Program-made: the position numbers and the translations under genes
Shown: positions 9,991 through 19,630 of the stretch, in pieces
Layout of the letters: the number at the start of each line of letters is the position of its first letter
Numbering within the stretch: the first letter of the stretch is position 1
NCBI GenBank assembly: GCA_016714085.1
Contig: JADJNW010000007.1
Span: 1-64,000, forward strand
Reading direction: 5' to 3'
Origin: Saprospiraceae bacterium
GTDB lineage: Bacteria > Bacteroidota > Bacteroidia > Chitinophagales > Saprospiraceae
Length of the DNA stretch: 64,000 nt
The notes under the pieces: model-generated
What the model was told of the DNA's origin: nothing
Database searches by the model: none
Seen by the model: the letters and a program-made list of their open reading frames with translations, nothing else

Positions 9991-10577
9991 TTACGGAGCG
10001 GTATTCTTTAGGTGTTGTGCGGTCGCGTCGAGTGTTTCGTAAAAAGCTTCGCCGTACTTCCGAATCAAGGCATTTTTCACAAAACGATACACCGGCATTT
10101 GCTCTTGTTTGCCAAGTTCACAAGCGGCCGAGCAAATATCCCAACGTTCATAATTAATAATTTCCAATTGATTTTCATCACGCGGCGTTATTCTTAAAGG
10201 ATATAAATGACAAGAAACCGGCTTTGAAAATCAATCGCGCCAGCACGATATGCCTGCTCAATACCGCATTGCGCAATGCCTTTATCATCGCGGGTCATGT
10301 AAACACAAGCTCCACCATCCACCAGCGGTGTGCCAAAGTCCTCGGCATCTTCATAAAATGTATAAACGCCTTGTTTTTTAATTGTTTTTCTACCCTCCTC
10401 GGTGAGAAAAGGCGCTACATCAGGATAAATATTTTGTAAAATATTCAATTCTTCATCCGACAAAGGTGCACCGTAGTCGCCTTCCCAGCAGCAAGCGCCC
10501 TTGCAAGCATTTAGATTGCATAAAAACTGCTCTTCTACCACTTCATCACTCACCAACACATCCTGAATTATTAACAT
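9991..10577 (-). CDS. DUF3109 family protein (frameshifted)
   Basis: A small Cys-rich protein of unknown function, widespread in Bacteroidota. The N-terminus has CNLNACKGACCWEGDYGAPL, a likely metal-binding Cys cluster, followed by DGGACVYM and AQCGIEQAY. As read it stops at 10194 after 127 aa. Adding one T to the T3 run 10223-10225 restores KPVSCHLYP, ERWDICSAACELG and a tail ending AQHLKNTAP with a stop at 9991, giving about 195 aa, the usual size. The conserved Cys residues lie on both sides of the break, so I treat it as one intact gene with a sequence error. Confidence 0.85.
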
Positions 10578-10715
10578 TTTTTCAAAAATTTGATAAAAAT
10601 CCGCTGAAACAGACTTTTTTTGGGTAAAAAATTACAAATGCCTCGTTATAAAAAAGCAAGAACCACTAAAAGTTGTATTTTAGCGAGGTTTTCACAGCAA
10701 AAATATCCCAAAATT

Positions 10716-11132
10716 ATGAAAAGAATTCTGATTGTTTTAATAGCAAGTTTTACAATAACTGCCACAGTTTCAGCGCAATCGAAGGTGAATGCTCGTGAAG
10801 TGCAGCAAGCGACCAATGCGGTGGCGGCTTTGTATCAATTGGATGAAACGCAAAAAGAAAAAGTGTACGAAATTCAAGATCGCCGTCTGCGGAATCTCGC
10901 TCAGATAGAAACGATCAAGGCTACTGATTATGATACTTATGTAATCAAACGCAGGGCTATACAAATTGGCACGGATAATGCGATTAAACGTTTGCTCAAC
11001 GAAACGCAACTCAAGATATACGAGGCTCAAATTGCTGTGCGCCGCCAAAAAGAAGTGGATAAAATGATCGAATTGAAAAAGCAAGGCGCGTCGAAAGAAG
11101 AAATCGAAAAAGCATTGCTGGAAATCGAATAA
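10716..11132 (+). CDS. Small secreted helical protein, unknown
   Basis: A 138-aa protein that begins with a clear signal peptide (MKRILIVLIASFTITATVSAQ). The mature part is fully helical and charged, with two LDETQ/LNETQ segments that resemble the LTxxQ pattern of periplasmic Spy/CpxP-like stress proteins, and it ends in an Lys/Glu-rich coiled coil. The ATG at 10716 is chosen over an upstream in-frame ATG because the signal peptide starts there. It is divergent from the DUF3109 gene. The CpxP-like comparison is by pattern only. Confidence 0.75.
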   Translation: MKRILIVLIASFTITATVSAQSKVNAREVQQATNAVAALYQLDETQKEKVYEIQDRRLRNLAQIETIKATDYDTYVIKRRAIQIGTDNAIKRLLNETQLKIYEAQIAVRRQKEVDKMIELKKQGASKEEIEKALLEIE

Positions 11133-11235
11133 GTACCAGAACAACAATAGCTGCGCGGTTGTTAGCAAATTGTGATAGGTCTCTATTCCAAAAAGGAAAT
11201 TTTATTTTGTCAACATAAACTAAGTAAACACATAA

Positions 11236-12558
11236 ATGGATCCCCTTAAACAGAAATTTATTGAGAAAGCTTCTGCATTGCGCGATAAGGTAAAAGCGAT
11301 GCTGAAGGAACACGGCGAAATGGTCGTTGGTAATGTAAATATGGGCCAAGTATATGGCGGTGCCCGCGATATTAAAATGATGGTATGGGAGACTTCTGAA
11401 CTGGATGCGCAAGAAGGCATTCGATTTAGAGGTTATTCGATTCCGGAATTGCAAAAACTATTGCCGAAAGGCGATAAAGAAGTGCGCCCGGAGGGCTTAT
11501 TCTGGTTGATGCTCACTGGGGAAGTGCCCACGGAAGATGAGGTAGAGTGGCTTCGCAATGAATGGCGCAAGCGCAATGAAGTGCCGGAACACGTTTTTTC
11601 GGTGTTGGAGGCTTTGCCCAAGGATACGCACCCCATGACGCAATTCACCATTGCCATCAATGCCTTGCAAACGCAGAGTATTTTCGCGCGCCGCTACGAT
11701 GAAGGGCTTTCCAAATCAGAGCATTGGGATCCGACTTATGAGGATAGCATGAATCTTATTGCCAAACTGCCTCGTATTGCTGCATATATTTATCGTCGTA
11801 CCTATCATAATGGTGATCATATCGAACCTAACATAAATGAGGATTGGGCTGGCAATTTTGCACATATGTTAGGATTTGAAAATCAGGATTTTAAAAATCT
11901 GATGCGTTTATATTTGACCATTCATGCTGACCACGAAGGCGGCAATGCTTCTGCACATACGGTTCACCTGGTTGGCTCTACTCTGAGTGATCCTTATTTA
12001 TCTTTTTCAGCAGGTATCAACGCTTTGGCGGGGCCTTTGCATGGATTGGCAAATCAAGAGGTGATTAATTGGATTTTTGAAATGATTGAGAAATTGGGTA
12101 CTTCCAGCCCAAGTAAAGATCAAATAGCGCAGTATGTGAAAGATACACTGGCAGCAGGAGTAGTCGTGCCAGGCTATGGCCACGCGGTGTTGCGGCAACC
12201 CGATCCAAGATTTATGGCGCAGAAAGCATTTGCGGAGCAATATATTAAAGGCAGCGATATCGTACAGATCGTTTGGGATGTATTTGAGGTAGTGCCGCCG
12301 ATTTTACAAAGTTTAGGAAAAGTGAAAAACCCCTGGCCCAATGTAGATGCGCACTCTGGCGCTTTGCTGGTGCATTATGGCTTGAAAGAAGCCAGTTTCT
12401 ATACGGTGTTGTTTGGTGTATCCCGAGCTTTAGGCGTACTGGCAGCTACTTGTTGGTCGAGAGCATTAGGTATGCCATTGGAACGCCCGAAATCAGTGAC
12501 GAGCGACTGGGCTTTCGACTTTTTGGCGAAGCAAAAGCAGGAAGTAGGCGTGAACTAA
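11236..12558 (+). CDS. gltA: Citrate synthase
   Basis: A 440-aa enzyme that condenses oxaloacetate and acetyl-CoA to citrate at the entry to the TCA cycle. The catalytic region is clear: NASAHTVHLVGS, the His of GPLHGLANQEV, GYGHAVLRQPDPR, and the Asp region NVDAHSGALLVHYGL, then RALGMPLERPKS near the C-terminus. The length and the GPLHGLANQEV form resemble the eukaryote-like citrate synthases present in Bacteroidota rather than the hexameric proteobacterial type. It appears monocistronic, with a terminator at 12597. Confidence 0.95.
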   Translation: MDPLKQKFIEKASALRDKVKAMLKEHGEMVVGNVNMGQVYGGARDIKMMVWETSELDAQEGIRFRGYSIPELQKLLPKGDKEVRPEGLFWLMLTGEVPTEDEVEWLRNEWRKRNEVPEHVFSVLEALPKDTHPMTQFTIAINALQTQSIFARRYDEGLSKSEHWDPTYEDSMNLIAKLPRIAAYIYRRTYHNGDHIEPNINEDWAGNFAHMLGFENQDFKNLMRLYLTIHADHEGGNASAHTVHLVGSTLSDPYLSFSAGINALAGPLHGLANQEVINWIFEMIEKLGTSSPSKDQIAQYVKDTLAAGVVVPGYGHAVLRQPDPRFMAQKAFAEQYIKGSDIVQIVWDVFEVVPPILQSLGKVKNPWPNVDAHSGALLVHYGLKEASFYTVLFGVSRALGVLAATCWSRALGMPLERPKSVTSDWAFDFLAKQKQEVGVN

Positions 12559-12596
12559 ATGTGGAATTTGAAATGAGAAATTCGAGATAAAAAAGG

Positions 12597-12636
12597 AGCC
12601 GCAGCGAGCATAAATTTGTTGCGGTTTATTTTTTTC
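12597..12636 (+). terminator. Terminator of gltA
   Basis: The stem AGCCGCA / TGCGGTT is closed by a 16-nt loop and followed by TATTTTTTT, 38 bp after the gltA stop. Confidence 0.7.
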
Positions 12637-12679
12637 TGAAAAATTAGGCTTCTTTTCTGCTGACTATGTTTGAAATCAT

Positions 12680-12687
12680 TATTTTTG
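12680..12687 (+). promoter_or_regulatory. -7 promoter element of gcvH
   Basis: TATTTTTG matches the Bacteroidota -7 consensus TAnnTTTG, 57 bp before gcvH. No good -33 TTTG is found at the normal spacing. Confidence 0.5.
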
Positions 12688-12743
12688 AGCGGTCGCTAAC
12701 CAAAGAAAATTTGATTATATCACCAAGTCAAGCGTTTTAAATT

Positions 12744-13121
12744 ATGGAATTTCCAGCAAATTTGAAATACACGGAAGAACACGAGTGGATTAGAATAGAA
12801 GGCAACACGGCTTATGTAGGCATCACGGATTTTGCGCAGAGCGAACTCGGCGAGATTGTGTATGTAGAAGTCAACACAGTTGGGGACGAATTAAAAATAA
12901 ATGATATTTTTGGCACGGTAGAAGCAGTAAAGACGACTTCTGATCTGTATATACCGATATCTGGTAAGGTGCTAGAATTCAACAGTCGCCTGGAAGATGA
13001 GCCAGAATTGGTCAACGAAGCGCCCTATGGAGATGGTTGGATTATCAAAATGGAAATCGGTGATGCCGCGGAATTGGAAAAACTGATGGATGCCGGCGCT
13101 TATGAAGCAATGGTTGGGTAG
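12744..13121 (+). CDS. gcvH: Glycine cleavage system H protein
   Basis: A 125-aa lipoyl carrier protein that shuttles the aminomethyl group in the glycine cleavage system. The family pattern is complete: YTEEHEWIR at the start, GITDFAQSELGEIVYVE, and the lipoylated Lys in GTVEAVKTTSDLY (about residue 63), then PISGKV and GWIIKM. No gcvT or gcvP genes are next to it, so the complex is assembled from dispersed loci. It is followed by a short word-like repeat (13122-13170) and a VanZ-like gene. Confidence 0.97.
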   Translation: MEFPANLKYTEEHEWIRIEGNTAYVGITDFAQSELGEIVYVEVNTVGDELKINDIFGTVEAVKTTSDLYIPISGKVLEFNSRLEDEPELVNEAPYGDGWIIKMEIGDAAELEKLMDAGAYEAMVG

Positions 13122-13215
13122 AAAAAGTTGAAAGTTTTAGGTCGGAGGTTTCAGCTTGAAAGTTTTTTAAAAAATTTACACCCATCACCCACCAAAAAAT
13201 CGATGCAACGCATCT

Positions 13216-13590
13216 ATGTCGAATAGAAGGATCAATTTGAAAGCATATATCCCTGCAATTGCATGGGCACTGACGATTCTGGTGCTTTCGCTTGTGTCAG
13301 GATTGCATTTGCCGAAGATTGCTGAAAAGATAATTTCTACTGATAAACTGGCTCATGCCGCAGCATATTTGGTGTTTTGTACCCTTATGATGTATGGGCT
13401 TCGCCGGAATAAAGTAGCTTTTTCAAATGCAGCATTGGTGAGTGTAGCAATGGGTTCTACATACGGTGTGTTGATGGAAGTATTGCAGTATAGCTTTTTT
13501 CCGTATAGATATTTTGAAGTGTGGGATATTGTTGCTAATATTATTGGTTCATTGATAAGCGTATTAGTATCTTATTTTTTTATAAAGTAA
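13216..13590 (+). CDS. VanZ-like family membrane protein
   Basis: A 124-aa protein with about four membrane segments. The conserved TDKLAHAAAYLVFCTLM and GVLMEVLQYSFFPYRYFEVWDI (a family pattern of Asp-Lys-xx-His and Glu-xx-Gln followed by Arg and Asp) identify the VanZ-like/phosphotransbutyrylase-like membrane family. The function in Bacteroidota is not known. It ends 13 bp before the first TonB gene and is probably co-transcribed with it. Confidence 0.85.
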   Translation: MSNRRINLKAYIPAIAWALTILVLSLVSGLHLPKIAEKIISTDKLAHAAAYLVFCTLMMYGLRRNKVAFSNAALVSVAMGSTYGVLMEVLQYSFFPYRYFEVWDIVANIIGSLISVLVSYFFIK

Positions 13591-13603
13591 AAAATTTGTC
13601 AGT

Positions 13604-14518
<915 letters not shown>

Positions 14519-14542
14519 TACATATATTATAATCTTTATAAA

Positions 14543-14580
14543 ATGGCTGTATCAGAAATGGTATAGCCATTTTTATTTTA
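14543..14580 (+). terminator. Terminator of first tonB gene
   Basis: The stem ATGGCTGTA / TATAGCCAT (one G-U pair) with a 10-nt loop, followed by TTTTATTTTA, 24 bp after the stop codon. Confidence 0.85.
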
Positions 14581-14799
14581 TGTAAATACTTGATTTTTAA
14601 TAAAAAACTTTGAAAAAATTATATTCTTACCCACCAAAAAAAAGATTTTCCACATCTTAATAAATAGATCGAAAACCTACCAAAAGTGGAAGCCTGCGCT
14701 TCTGCAAGTATTTTCAAATTCAAAGATATTCTTCCTGTTTACGGGCGCTCGTAGCAGTTGGATTGGTATTTTATTTTTTACAATCTAAAATGATTTGCT

Positions 14800-15783
14800 A
14801 TGATTGACATTTCCGTAGGTTCGGCTACGTTGGGCTTGGTATTCCTAGCGGTAGCGATCGTTATTGTCGGTATTGTAATTGCCATGAGGCGAATTTTTTC
14901 TAAACGCGCTCAAGCATTTACCGCGAAACAGTCCGAGAACACAGTCTTAGAAAGGCGCAACAAACACCCGGAAGTAGATGTATTCAAGCTAAGTGGCACA
15001 TTTTTTAATGTAGGTTTAGCGCTTTCGCTGAGCTTGGTAGTAGTAGCTTTCGGTTGGACGCAGTACGAACGGCAAGTTCATATCCCGGAATATGATATGA
15101 CCGTAGATGCTGATTTTGACATCGTGCCACCAAGGATACCGCCGCCACCAACGCCACCGCCCACTTTGCCGCCGCCTGTGATCGAAGAAGTGCCCGAAGA
15201 TTTATTAACTGAAGACGAGCAACCTGAATTTCAGGATATCAGCGTGGATGCTAATAGTGTAGTAGTAGCGCCTGCGGCCGTGAGAAAAGAAAGCCCTAAA
15301 CCTCCGCCCGTGCTGTCGGCTCAAGTAGATGAAGGCCCAGGCGAGATTGTAAAATTCGCTGAAGAAATGCCTCGTTTTCCTAATAAAGATTGTGAAGGAC
15401 TGCTTACGATCGCAGATAAAAAAGCCTGCGCAGATAAAAAATTACTTGAATTTATTTACAAAAATATTAAATACCCCGCTATTGCTCGTGAGAATGGCAT
15501 CGAAGGCACGGCTTTTGTCACTTTTGTGGTAGAAAAAGATGGCAGGGTGACAGATTTAAAAATCTTGAGAGAGCCTGGTGGGCAATTGGGTCAAGAAGCG
15601 TTGCGAGTAGTGAATTTGATGAACGAACAAGGATTGAAGTGGGAACCCGGCAAGCAACGCGGGAAGCCCGTTCGTGTGCAATTTAATATGCCGGTGAAAT
15701 TTGTTTTGGAAAAATTAGATGGTTCAATTTTGTCAAAAAGATGGTTGTGCGCAGTTTTTGGGCATAACCATTTTGTTTTTTAG
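14800..15783 (+). CDS. TonB family energy transducer, copy 2 (stop probably lost to an indel)
   Basis: A paralogue of the preceding gene with the same plan: two N-terminal membrane segments, a shorter proline linker (PPPPTPPPTLPPP) and a TonB C-terminal domain (KYPAIARENGIEGTAFVTFV; PVRVQFNMPVKFVLE). The first copy stops right after KLE. Here the frame runs on for 18 residues into its own terminator hairpin. Removing one A from the A5 run 15710-15714 gives a stop at 15716-15718 after VLEN, which is the likely true end. The copies probably arose by tandem duplication, and the proline linkers have diverged most. Confidence 0.9.
   Translation: MIDISVGSATLGLVFLAVAIVIVGIVIAMRRIFSKRAQAFTAKQSENTVLERRNKHPEVDVFKLSGTFFNVGLALSLSLVVVAFGWTQYERQVHIPEYDMTVDADFDIVPPRIPPPPTPPPTLPPPVIEEVPEDLLTEDEQPEFQDISVDANSVVVAPAAVRKESPKPPPVLSAQVDEGPGEIVKFAEEMPRFPNKDCEGLLTIADKKACADKKLLEFIYKNIKYPAIARENGIEGTAFVTFVVEKDGRVTDLKILREPGGQLGQEALRVVNLMNEQGLKWEPGKQRGKPVRVQFNMPVKFVLEKLDGSILSKRWLCAVFGHNHFVF
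15741..15781 (+). terminator. Terminator of second tonB gene
   Basis: The stem ATGGTTGTGC / GCATAACCAT with a 10-nt loop, followed by TTTGTTTTTT. It is similar to the copy-1 terminator. It falls inside the extended reading frame, which supports an upstream true stop. Confidence 0.8.
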
Positions 15784-15926
15784 GAAAAATGTAACAATTT
15801 ATGGCTCAATTGACAGCTTTCGCCAAGCAACTTTTGGGTGCAAGCTTCGTTTTTAAAAGAGCGGCTTAAATAATTGCCTACATTGCAACATTCAATGAGT
15901 AGTTAACAATTTACAATTGTAATCTT

Positions 15927-17723
15927 ATGCGAATTTTATTTTTGGTAGCAGCCTTGTTTGTGAGTTTCTCCACTTTTGCTCAGGACGCCCGACTTGCACA
16001 GCAATATTTTCAGAACGGTGAGTATGAAAAAGCGGCAGTTTTGTACGAAAAATTGTTCGAGATTAATGAGGATAATGATTTTTATTTCGCCCGCTATATT
16101 GACTGTTTATTGGCAATCGAAAATTTTGATGATTGTGAGCGCGTGATCAAAAGACAAATCAAGCGCAATCCCAGTAATGTCAATTTGTACGTTACTTACG
16201 GCAAGCTGTACGAACGGCAGTATCGAGATGAGGAAGCGCTGGAGCAATACAAAACGGCTATTGCCAACATGACCAGAGATCCTTTCGTGATTACGCGCTT
16301 GGCTAATGCCTTTGTGGTGCTGACAAAGTATGAGTTGGCGATTGAAACCTACGAGAAAGGCGCGACATTGCTGAGAGATAATAATATTTTTTCATATAAC
16401 CTTGGAGAATTATATCGCAGAAAGGGCGATATGAGTAAGATGGTAGAAAGCTACTTGAACGCAGTGGACGCCAATCCCGATCGCCTGGGGACGATCCAAA
16501 CCATTTTTCAGCGTTATTTTTTGCCCGAAGATTTTGTTGAATTGCAGACACAACTCTACGCCCGGCTACAAAAAAATGAGAATGCGGCGCATTTTATAGA
16601 ATTGCTCACCTGGGTTTTTATTCAACGCAAAGATTACAAAAATGCCTTGAGACAGGTGCGGGCCTTGGATCGGCGCTTGCGCGAAAATGGCGGACGCGTA
16701 TTCCAATTGGCAGAAGTCGCCGCCAATGACAAGGATTTTGATGCCTCCATCGAGGCCTATCAATATGTAGTGGAAAAAGGTAATGATTCGCCTTTCTATA
16801 TTGATGCGAAGCGCGAATTGTTGCGCACCAAGCGTAGCAAGATTGTGGAAGGCTATGCTTATACACAGGCGGAACTGTTGCAACTCGAAAAAGAATATGA
16901 AAGTTTCTTGCAGGAGTTTGGCCGCACGCGGATTACGGCAGGTATTATCTTGGAATTAGCAGAGCTGGAAGCCTTGTATATCAATAACTTAGATAAAGGG
17001 ATCGCCTTGCTCAATGAATTAATCAACTATCCGAATGTCGATAAAAATATTGAAGCGAACGCCAAGTTGAGTCTGGCTGATTATTACCTTATCAAAGGCG
17101 AAGTTTGGGAAGCGACATTATTGTATTCACAAGTGGATAAGGCTTTCAAAGAGGACATTTTGGGACACGAGGCGCGCTTCCGCAATGCCAAGTTATCTTA
17201 TTATTCCGGCGATTTCCAGTGGGCACAAGCGCAATTTGAAGTGCTCAAAGCCTCTACTTCAAAGCTCATTTCCAACGATGCGATTGATATGTCGGTGTTT
17301 ATTATGGACAATTTAGGACTGGATACAACGGCTCAAGCGCTGCAAATGTACTCACAAGCGGATTTATTGGTATTCCAAAACAGATTCGATGCAGCTTTCC
17401 AAAAAGTGGATAGCTTGCTCGTGCTTTTCCCGAAACATTCTTTAGAAGATGATGTACTGTATTTAAAATCAAAGGTTTATACAAAAAAACGGGAATATCT
17501 TAAAACGGCGGAAGCTTTGCAGAGAATCATTGATAACTATGGCGATGAGATACGGGCTGACAATTCGCTTTTTGAATTAGCCCAATTGTATGAAACCCAC
17601 TTGAATAATGTGGAAAAAGCCAAAGAATTGTACGAGAAATTGTTTGTAGAATTTTCAGGAAGCACCTTTGCAGTAGAAGCCAGAAAAAGATTCAGAATCC
17701 TGAGAGGCGATAAAATACAATAG
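15927..17723 (+). CDS. Secreted TPR protein, unknown role
   Basis: A 598-aa protein with a clean signal peptide (MRILFLVAALFVSFSTFAQ) and TPR repeats from about residue 20 to the end, for example YFQNGEYEKAAVLYEKLFEI near the N-terminus and LYEKLFVEF near the C-terminus. It has no catalytic motif. The position directly after two TonB genes on the same strand suggests an envelope function, perhaps as a scaffold, but a 140-bp gap and a terminator separate them. Bacteroidota often place TPR proteins of this type beside ExbBD/TonB genes. Confidence 0.85.
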   Translation: MRILFLVAALFVSFSTFAQDARLAQQYFQNGEYEKAAVLYEKLFEINEDNDFYFARYIDCLLAIENFDDCERVIKRQIKRNPSNVNLYVTYGKLYERQYRDEEALEQYKTAIANMTRDPFVITRLANAFVVLTKYELAIETYEKGATLLRDNNIFSYNLGELYRRKGDMSKMVESYLNAVDANPDRLGTIQTIFQRYFLPEDFVELQTQLYARLQKNENAAHFIELLTWVFIQRKDYKNALRQVRALDRRLRENGGRVFQLAEVAANDKDFDASIEAYQYVVEKGNDSPFYIDAKRELLRTKRSKIVEGYAYTQAELLQLEKEYESFLQEFGRTRITAGIILELAELEALYINNLDKGIALLNELINYPNVDKNIEANAKLSLADYYLIKGEVWEATLLYSQVDKAFKEDILGHEARFRNAKLSYYSGDFQWAQAQFEVLKASTSKLISNDAIDMSVFIMDNLGLDTTAQALQMYSQADLLVFQNRFDAAFQKVDSLLVLFPKHSLEDDVLYLKSKVYTKKREYLKTAEALQRIIDNYGDEIRADNSLFELAQLYETHLNNVEKAKELYEKLFVEFSGSTFAVEARKRFRILRGDKIQ

Positions 17724-17724
17724 A

Positions 17725-17793
17725 AGTACGAAGTTAGGGGTACGAAGTACGAAGTATTTCTAACGTACTTTGTACTTCGTCGTTCGTACTTCC
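17725..17793. repeat. Word-like repeat (GAAGTAC type)
   Basis: A tract of repeated words such as GTACGAAGTACGAAGTA and its complement (GTACTTCG, CGTACTTCC). It can fold into a long imperfect hairpin between the convergent TPR and rpmH genes and could stop transcription from both sides. Confidence 0.55.
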
Positions 17794-17950
17794 TTAATCC
17801 TTCAGTCTTTTCTCGTCAGAAACGCTCAATTTATGGCGACCTTTGCGCGGCGGCGCGACAATACTTGCGACCATTTTTCGTAGCCATACGCGAGCGGAAG
17901 CCATGCTTGTTGGCGCGCTTTCTTCTCGAAGGTTGGAATGTTCTTTTCAT
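17794..17950 (-). CDS. rpmH: Ribosomal protein L34 (two single-base deletions in this sequence)
   Basis: From the ATG at 17950 the product reads MKRTFQPSRRKRANKHGF, then FRSRMATKNGRK, which is unmistakably L34. The frame is then lost. Restoring one base at 17865-17866 (CGCAAGTATT should be CGCAAAGTATT) and one at 17840-17841 (AAAGGTCGC should be AAAGGGTCGC) recovers VLSRRRAKGRHKLSVSDEK and a stop at 17794, giving the standard 52 aa. L34 is a core protein of the large ribosomal subunit, so two frameshifts in it argue strongly for sequence errors. Confidence 0.95.
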
Positions 17951-18001
17951 TGTACCTGTATTTTAAACCCCTTTACGGGACAGCTTTTCAAAAAAGTGCG
18001 A

Positions 18002-18033
18002 CAAAGGTAAGGCTATTTTTGCAATCGAACAAA
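18002..18033 (-). promoter_or_regulatory. rpmH promoter
   Basis: On the minus strand, TTTG (18033-18030) and TACCTTTG (18009-18002) form a -33/-7 pair with a 20-bp spacer, matching the Bacteroidota consensus. The start codon is 51 bp downstream. Confidence 0.7.
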
Positions 18034-18080
18034 TGTATTTATGCACTTTTCTCAAAAAAATCTTTAGAAAGCTATAAGAT

Positions 18081-18115
18081 AAAACGACCAAAGGAATTTC
18101 ACACCCTTCGGTCAT
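18081..18115 (-). terminator. Terminator of frr
   Basis: The minus-strand stem GACCGAAGG / CCTTTGGTC has a 10-nt loop and is followed by GTTTTATCTT, about 43 bp after the frr stop. Confidence 0.8.
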
Positions 18116-18155
18116 TCTTCTTTTCAAATCTTACATTATAAATTTGACTATACTG

Positions 18156-18713
18156 TCAAAATATCTTTTCCCTTGCTTCGATCAGATGGTCAATCTTTTC
18201 GCTGAATTTATCGGTGAGCGTCTGAACTTCTTGTTCTTTGCGCTTGCCAGCATCTTCCGGGAAGCCATCTTTCACCGCTTTCTTGATGTGTTCCATCGCA
18301 TCACGACGGGCATTACGCACGCTGACTTTTGCATCTTCGCCCAGGGCTTTCGCCTTTTTTACCAAATCCTTACGACGCTCTTCGGTAAGAGGAGGTATAG
18401 AAATACGCACCACTTCTCCATCGTTTTGTGGCGTCACTCCAAGATTGGCTTCAAAAATAGCCTTTTCAATGGGCGCTAATGTGGATTTCTCCCACGGTTG
18501 GATGACCAAAGTACGAGCGTCCGCAGCGCTGATATTGGCGACTTGATTGATAGGCGTAGGTGTGCCATAATAAGCCACCATGAGCCCTTCAAGCATAGTA
18601 GGTGCGGCTTTGCCGGTGCGAACCTTCACCAATTCTTTTTGCAAATGATCAATCGCGTGATCCATGAGCTCCTCGGCGTGTTCGACGTATGAATTAACTT
18701 CTTCGGTTTGCAT
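18156..18713 (-). CDS. frr: Ribosome recycling factor
   Basis: A 185-aa factor that, with EF-G, splits post-termination ribosomes. The motifs are typical: LQKELVKVRTGKAAPTMLEG, TPINQVANISAADARTLVIQ, PWEKSTLAPIEKAI, ISIPPLTEERRKDLVKKAK and a C-terminal coiled coil. I chose the ATG at 18713 (MQTEEVNSY) because it gives the normal family length. The 30 extra codons upstream have no homology-like character. Confidence 0.96.
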   Translation of the reverse strand: MQTEEVNSYVEHAEELMDHAIDHLQKELVKVRTGKAAPTMLEGLMVAYYGTPTPINQVANISAADARTLVIQPWEKSTLAPIEKAIFEANLGVTPQNDGEVVRISIPPLTEERRKDLVKKAKALGEDAKVSVRNARRDAMEHIKKAVKDGFPEDAGKRKEQEVQTLTDKFSEKIDHLIEAREKIF

Positions 18714-18860
18714 GGCTTTATCGGTTTTAATATAGAATGCGCCTGCAAATGTAGGAATTGTATTGAAAAAGACGAAATGTAAAATATGAGATTTGAAAAG
18801 CACCTTTACCAGATGAGCATCAAATTTTCATATTTCACATTTCAATTTTCATATTTGAAT

Positions 18861-19541
18861 TTAATCGTTATTCAAACGCATTAATAGATAGAGCAAAGTA
18901 ACCAGTGCAGATAGTGCTGCTGCTACATAAGTCATCGCAGCCCACCAAAGCGCGTCCTTCGCGCCGTCGTATTCTGCGCCGCGTGCCACGCCAGATTGGT
19001 CGAGCCAAGCTAAAGCGCGACGACTGGCATCAAATTCTACTGGCAAAGTTACTAAACTAAACAAGGTTGTAACGCTGAATACACCAATGGTAATCATCAA
19101 AAGCAAATCACTCGATCCGATGCCAAATGCTCCCAATGCAAACAACAGCAAATATTGCTGTAGCCCGGCTGCAATATTCACAATCGGTACAATAGCCGAA
19201 CGGAATCGCAACATGGCGTAGGAGTTGGCGTGTTGTACCGCGTGACCGCATTCGTGCGAAGCAACGGCGGCCGCTGACACACTCCTGCCATTATATACAT
19301 CGGAGCTCAGGCTGACCGTTTTAGTCATTGGATTATAATGATCGGTCAAAAAACCTTGCCCTTCTACGATTTTTACATCGCGGATATTATAATGACGAAG
19401 CATCGTTTCGGCGATTTCAGCGCCACTCATACCAGAACGAATCGGCACGCGGCTGTAATGTGCAAATTTGCTGCGCAAACGACCGCTAATAATCATACCA
19501 ATTACAGAAAAAACACCTGCAATAATAATATATCCAAGCAT
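18861..19541 (-). CDS. Zinc metallopeptidase, YugP family
   Basis: A 226-aa membrane protein with an N-terminal hydrophobic helix, the zinc motif HECGHAVQHA (about residue 95), the family signature VEGQGFLTDHYNPMTKTVSL, EFDASRRALAWL, and further hydrophobic helices at the C-terminus. The family (neutral zinc metallopeptidase 2, like B. subtilis YugP) is thought to act at the membrane, and its substrate is unknown. It lies between frr and serS on the same strand. Confidence 0.93.
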   Translation of the reverse strand: MLGYIIIAGVFSVIGMIISGRLRSKFAHYSRVPIRSGMSGAEIAETMLRHYNIRDVKIVEGQGFLTDHYNPMTKTVSLSSDVYNGRSVSAAAVASHECGHAVQHANSYAMLRFRSAIVPIVNIAAGLQQYLLLFALGAFGIGSSDLLLMITIGVFSVTTLFSLVTLPVEFDASRRALAWLDQSGVARGAEYDGAKDALWWAAMTYVAAALSALVTLLYLLMRLNND

Positions 19542-19586
19542 AGTTGAATATTTGATTTCAGTTTAGTTAAGAACTTGTTTCATGAC

Positions 19587-19617
19587 AGTGTGGCACATTT
19601 TGTAAATGCGCCACACT
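19587..19617. repeat. REP-like hairpin after serS
   Basis: Arms AGTGTGGCACATTT and AAATGCGCCACACT around a 3-nt loop, 14 bp after the serS stop. It is the same type as 2593-2621, with the same mismatch position (A opposite C). Confidence 0.65.
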
Positions 19618-19630
19618 GAATTAATTACAT

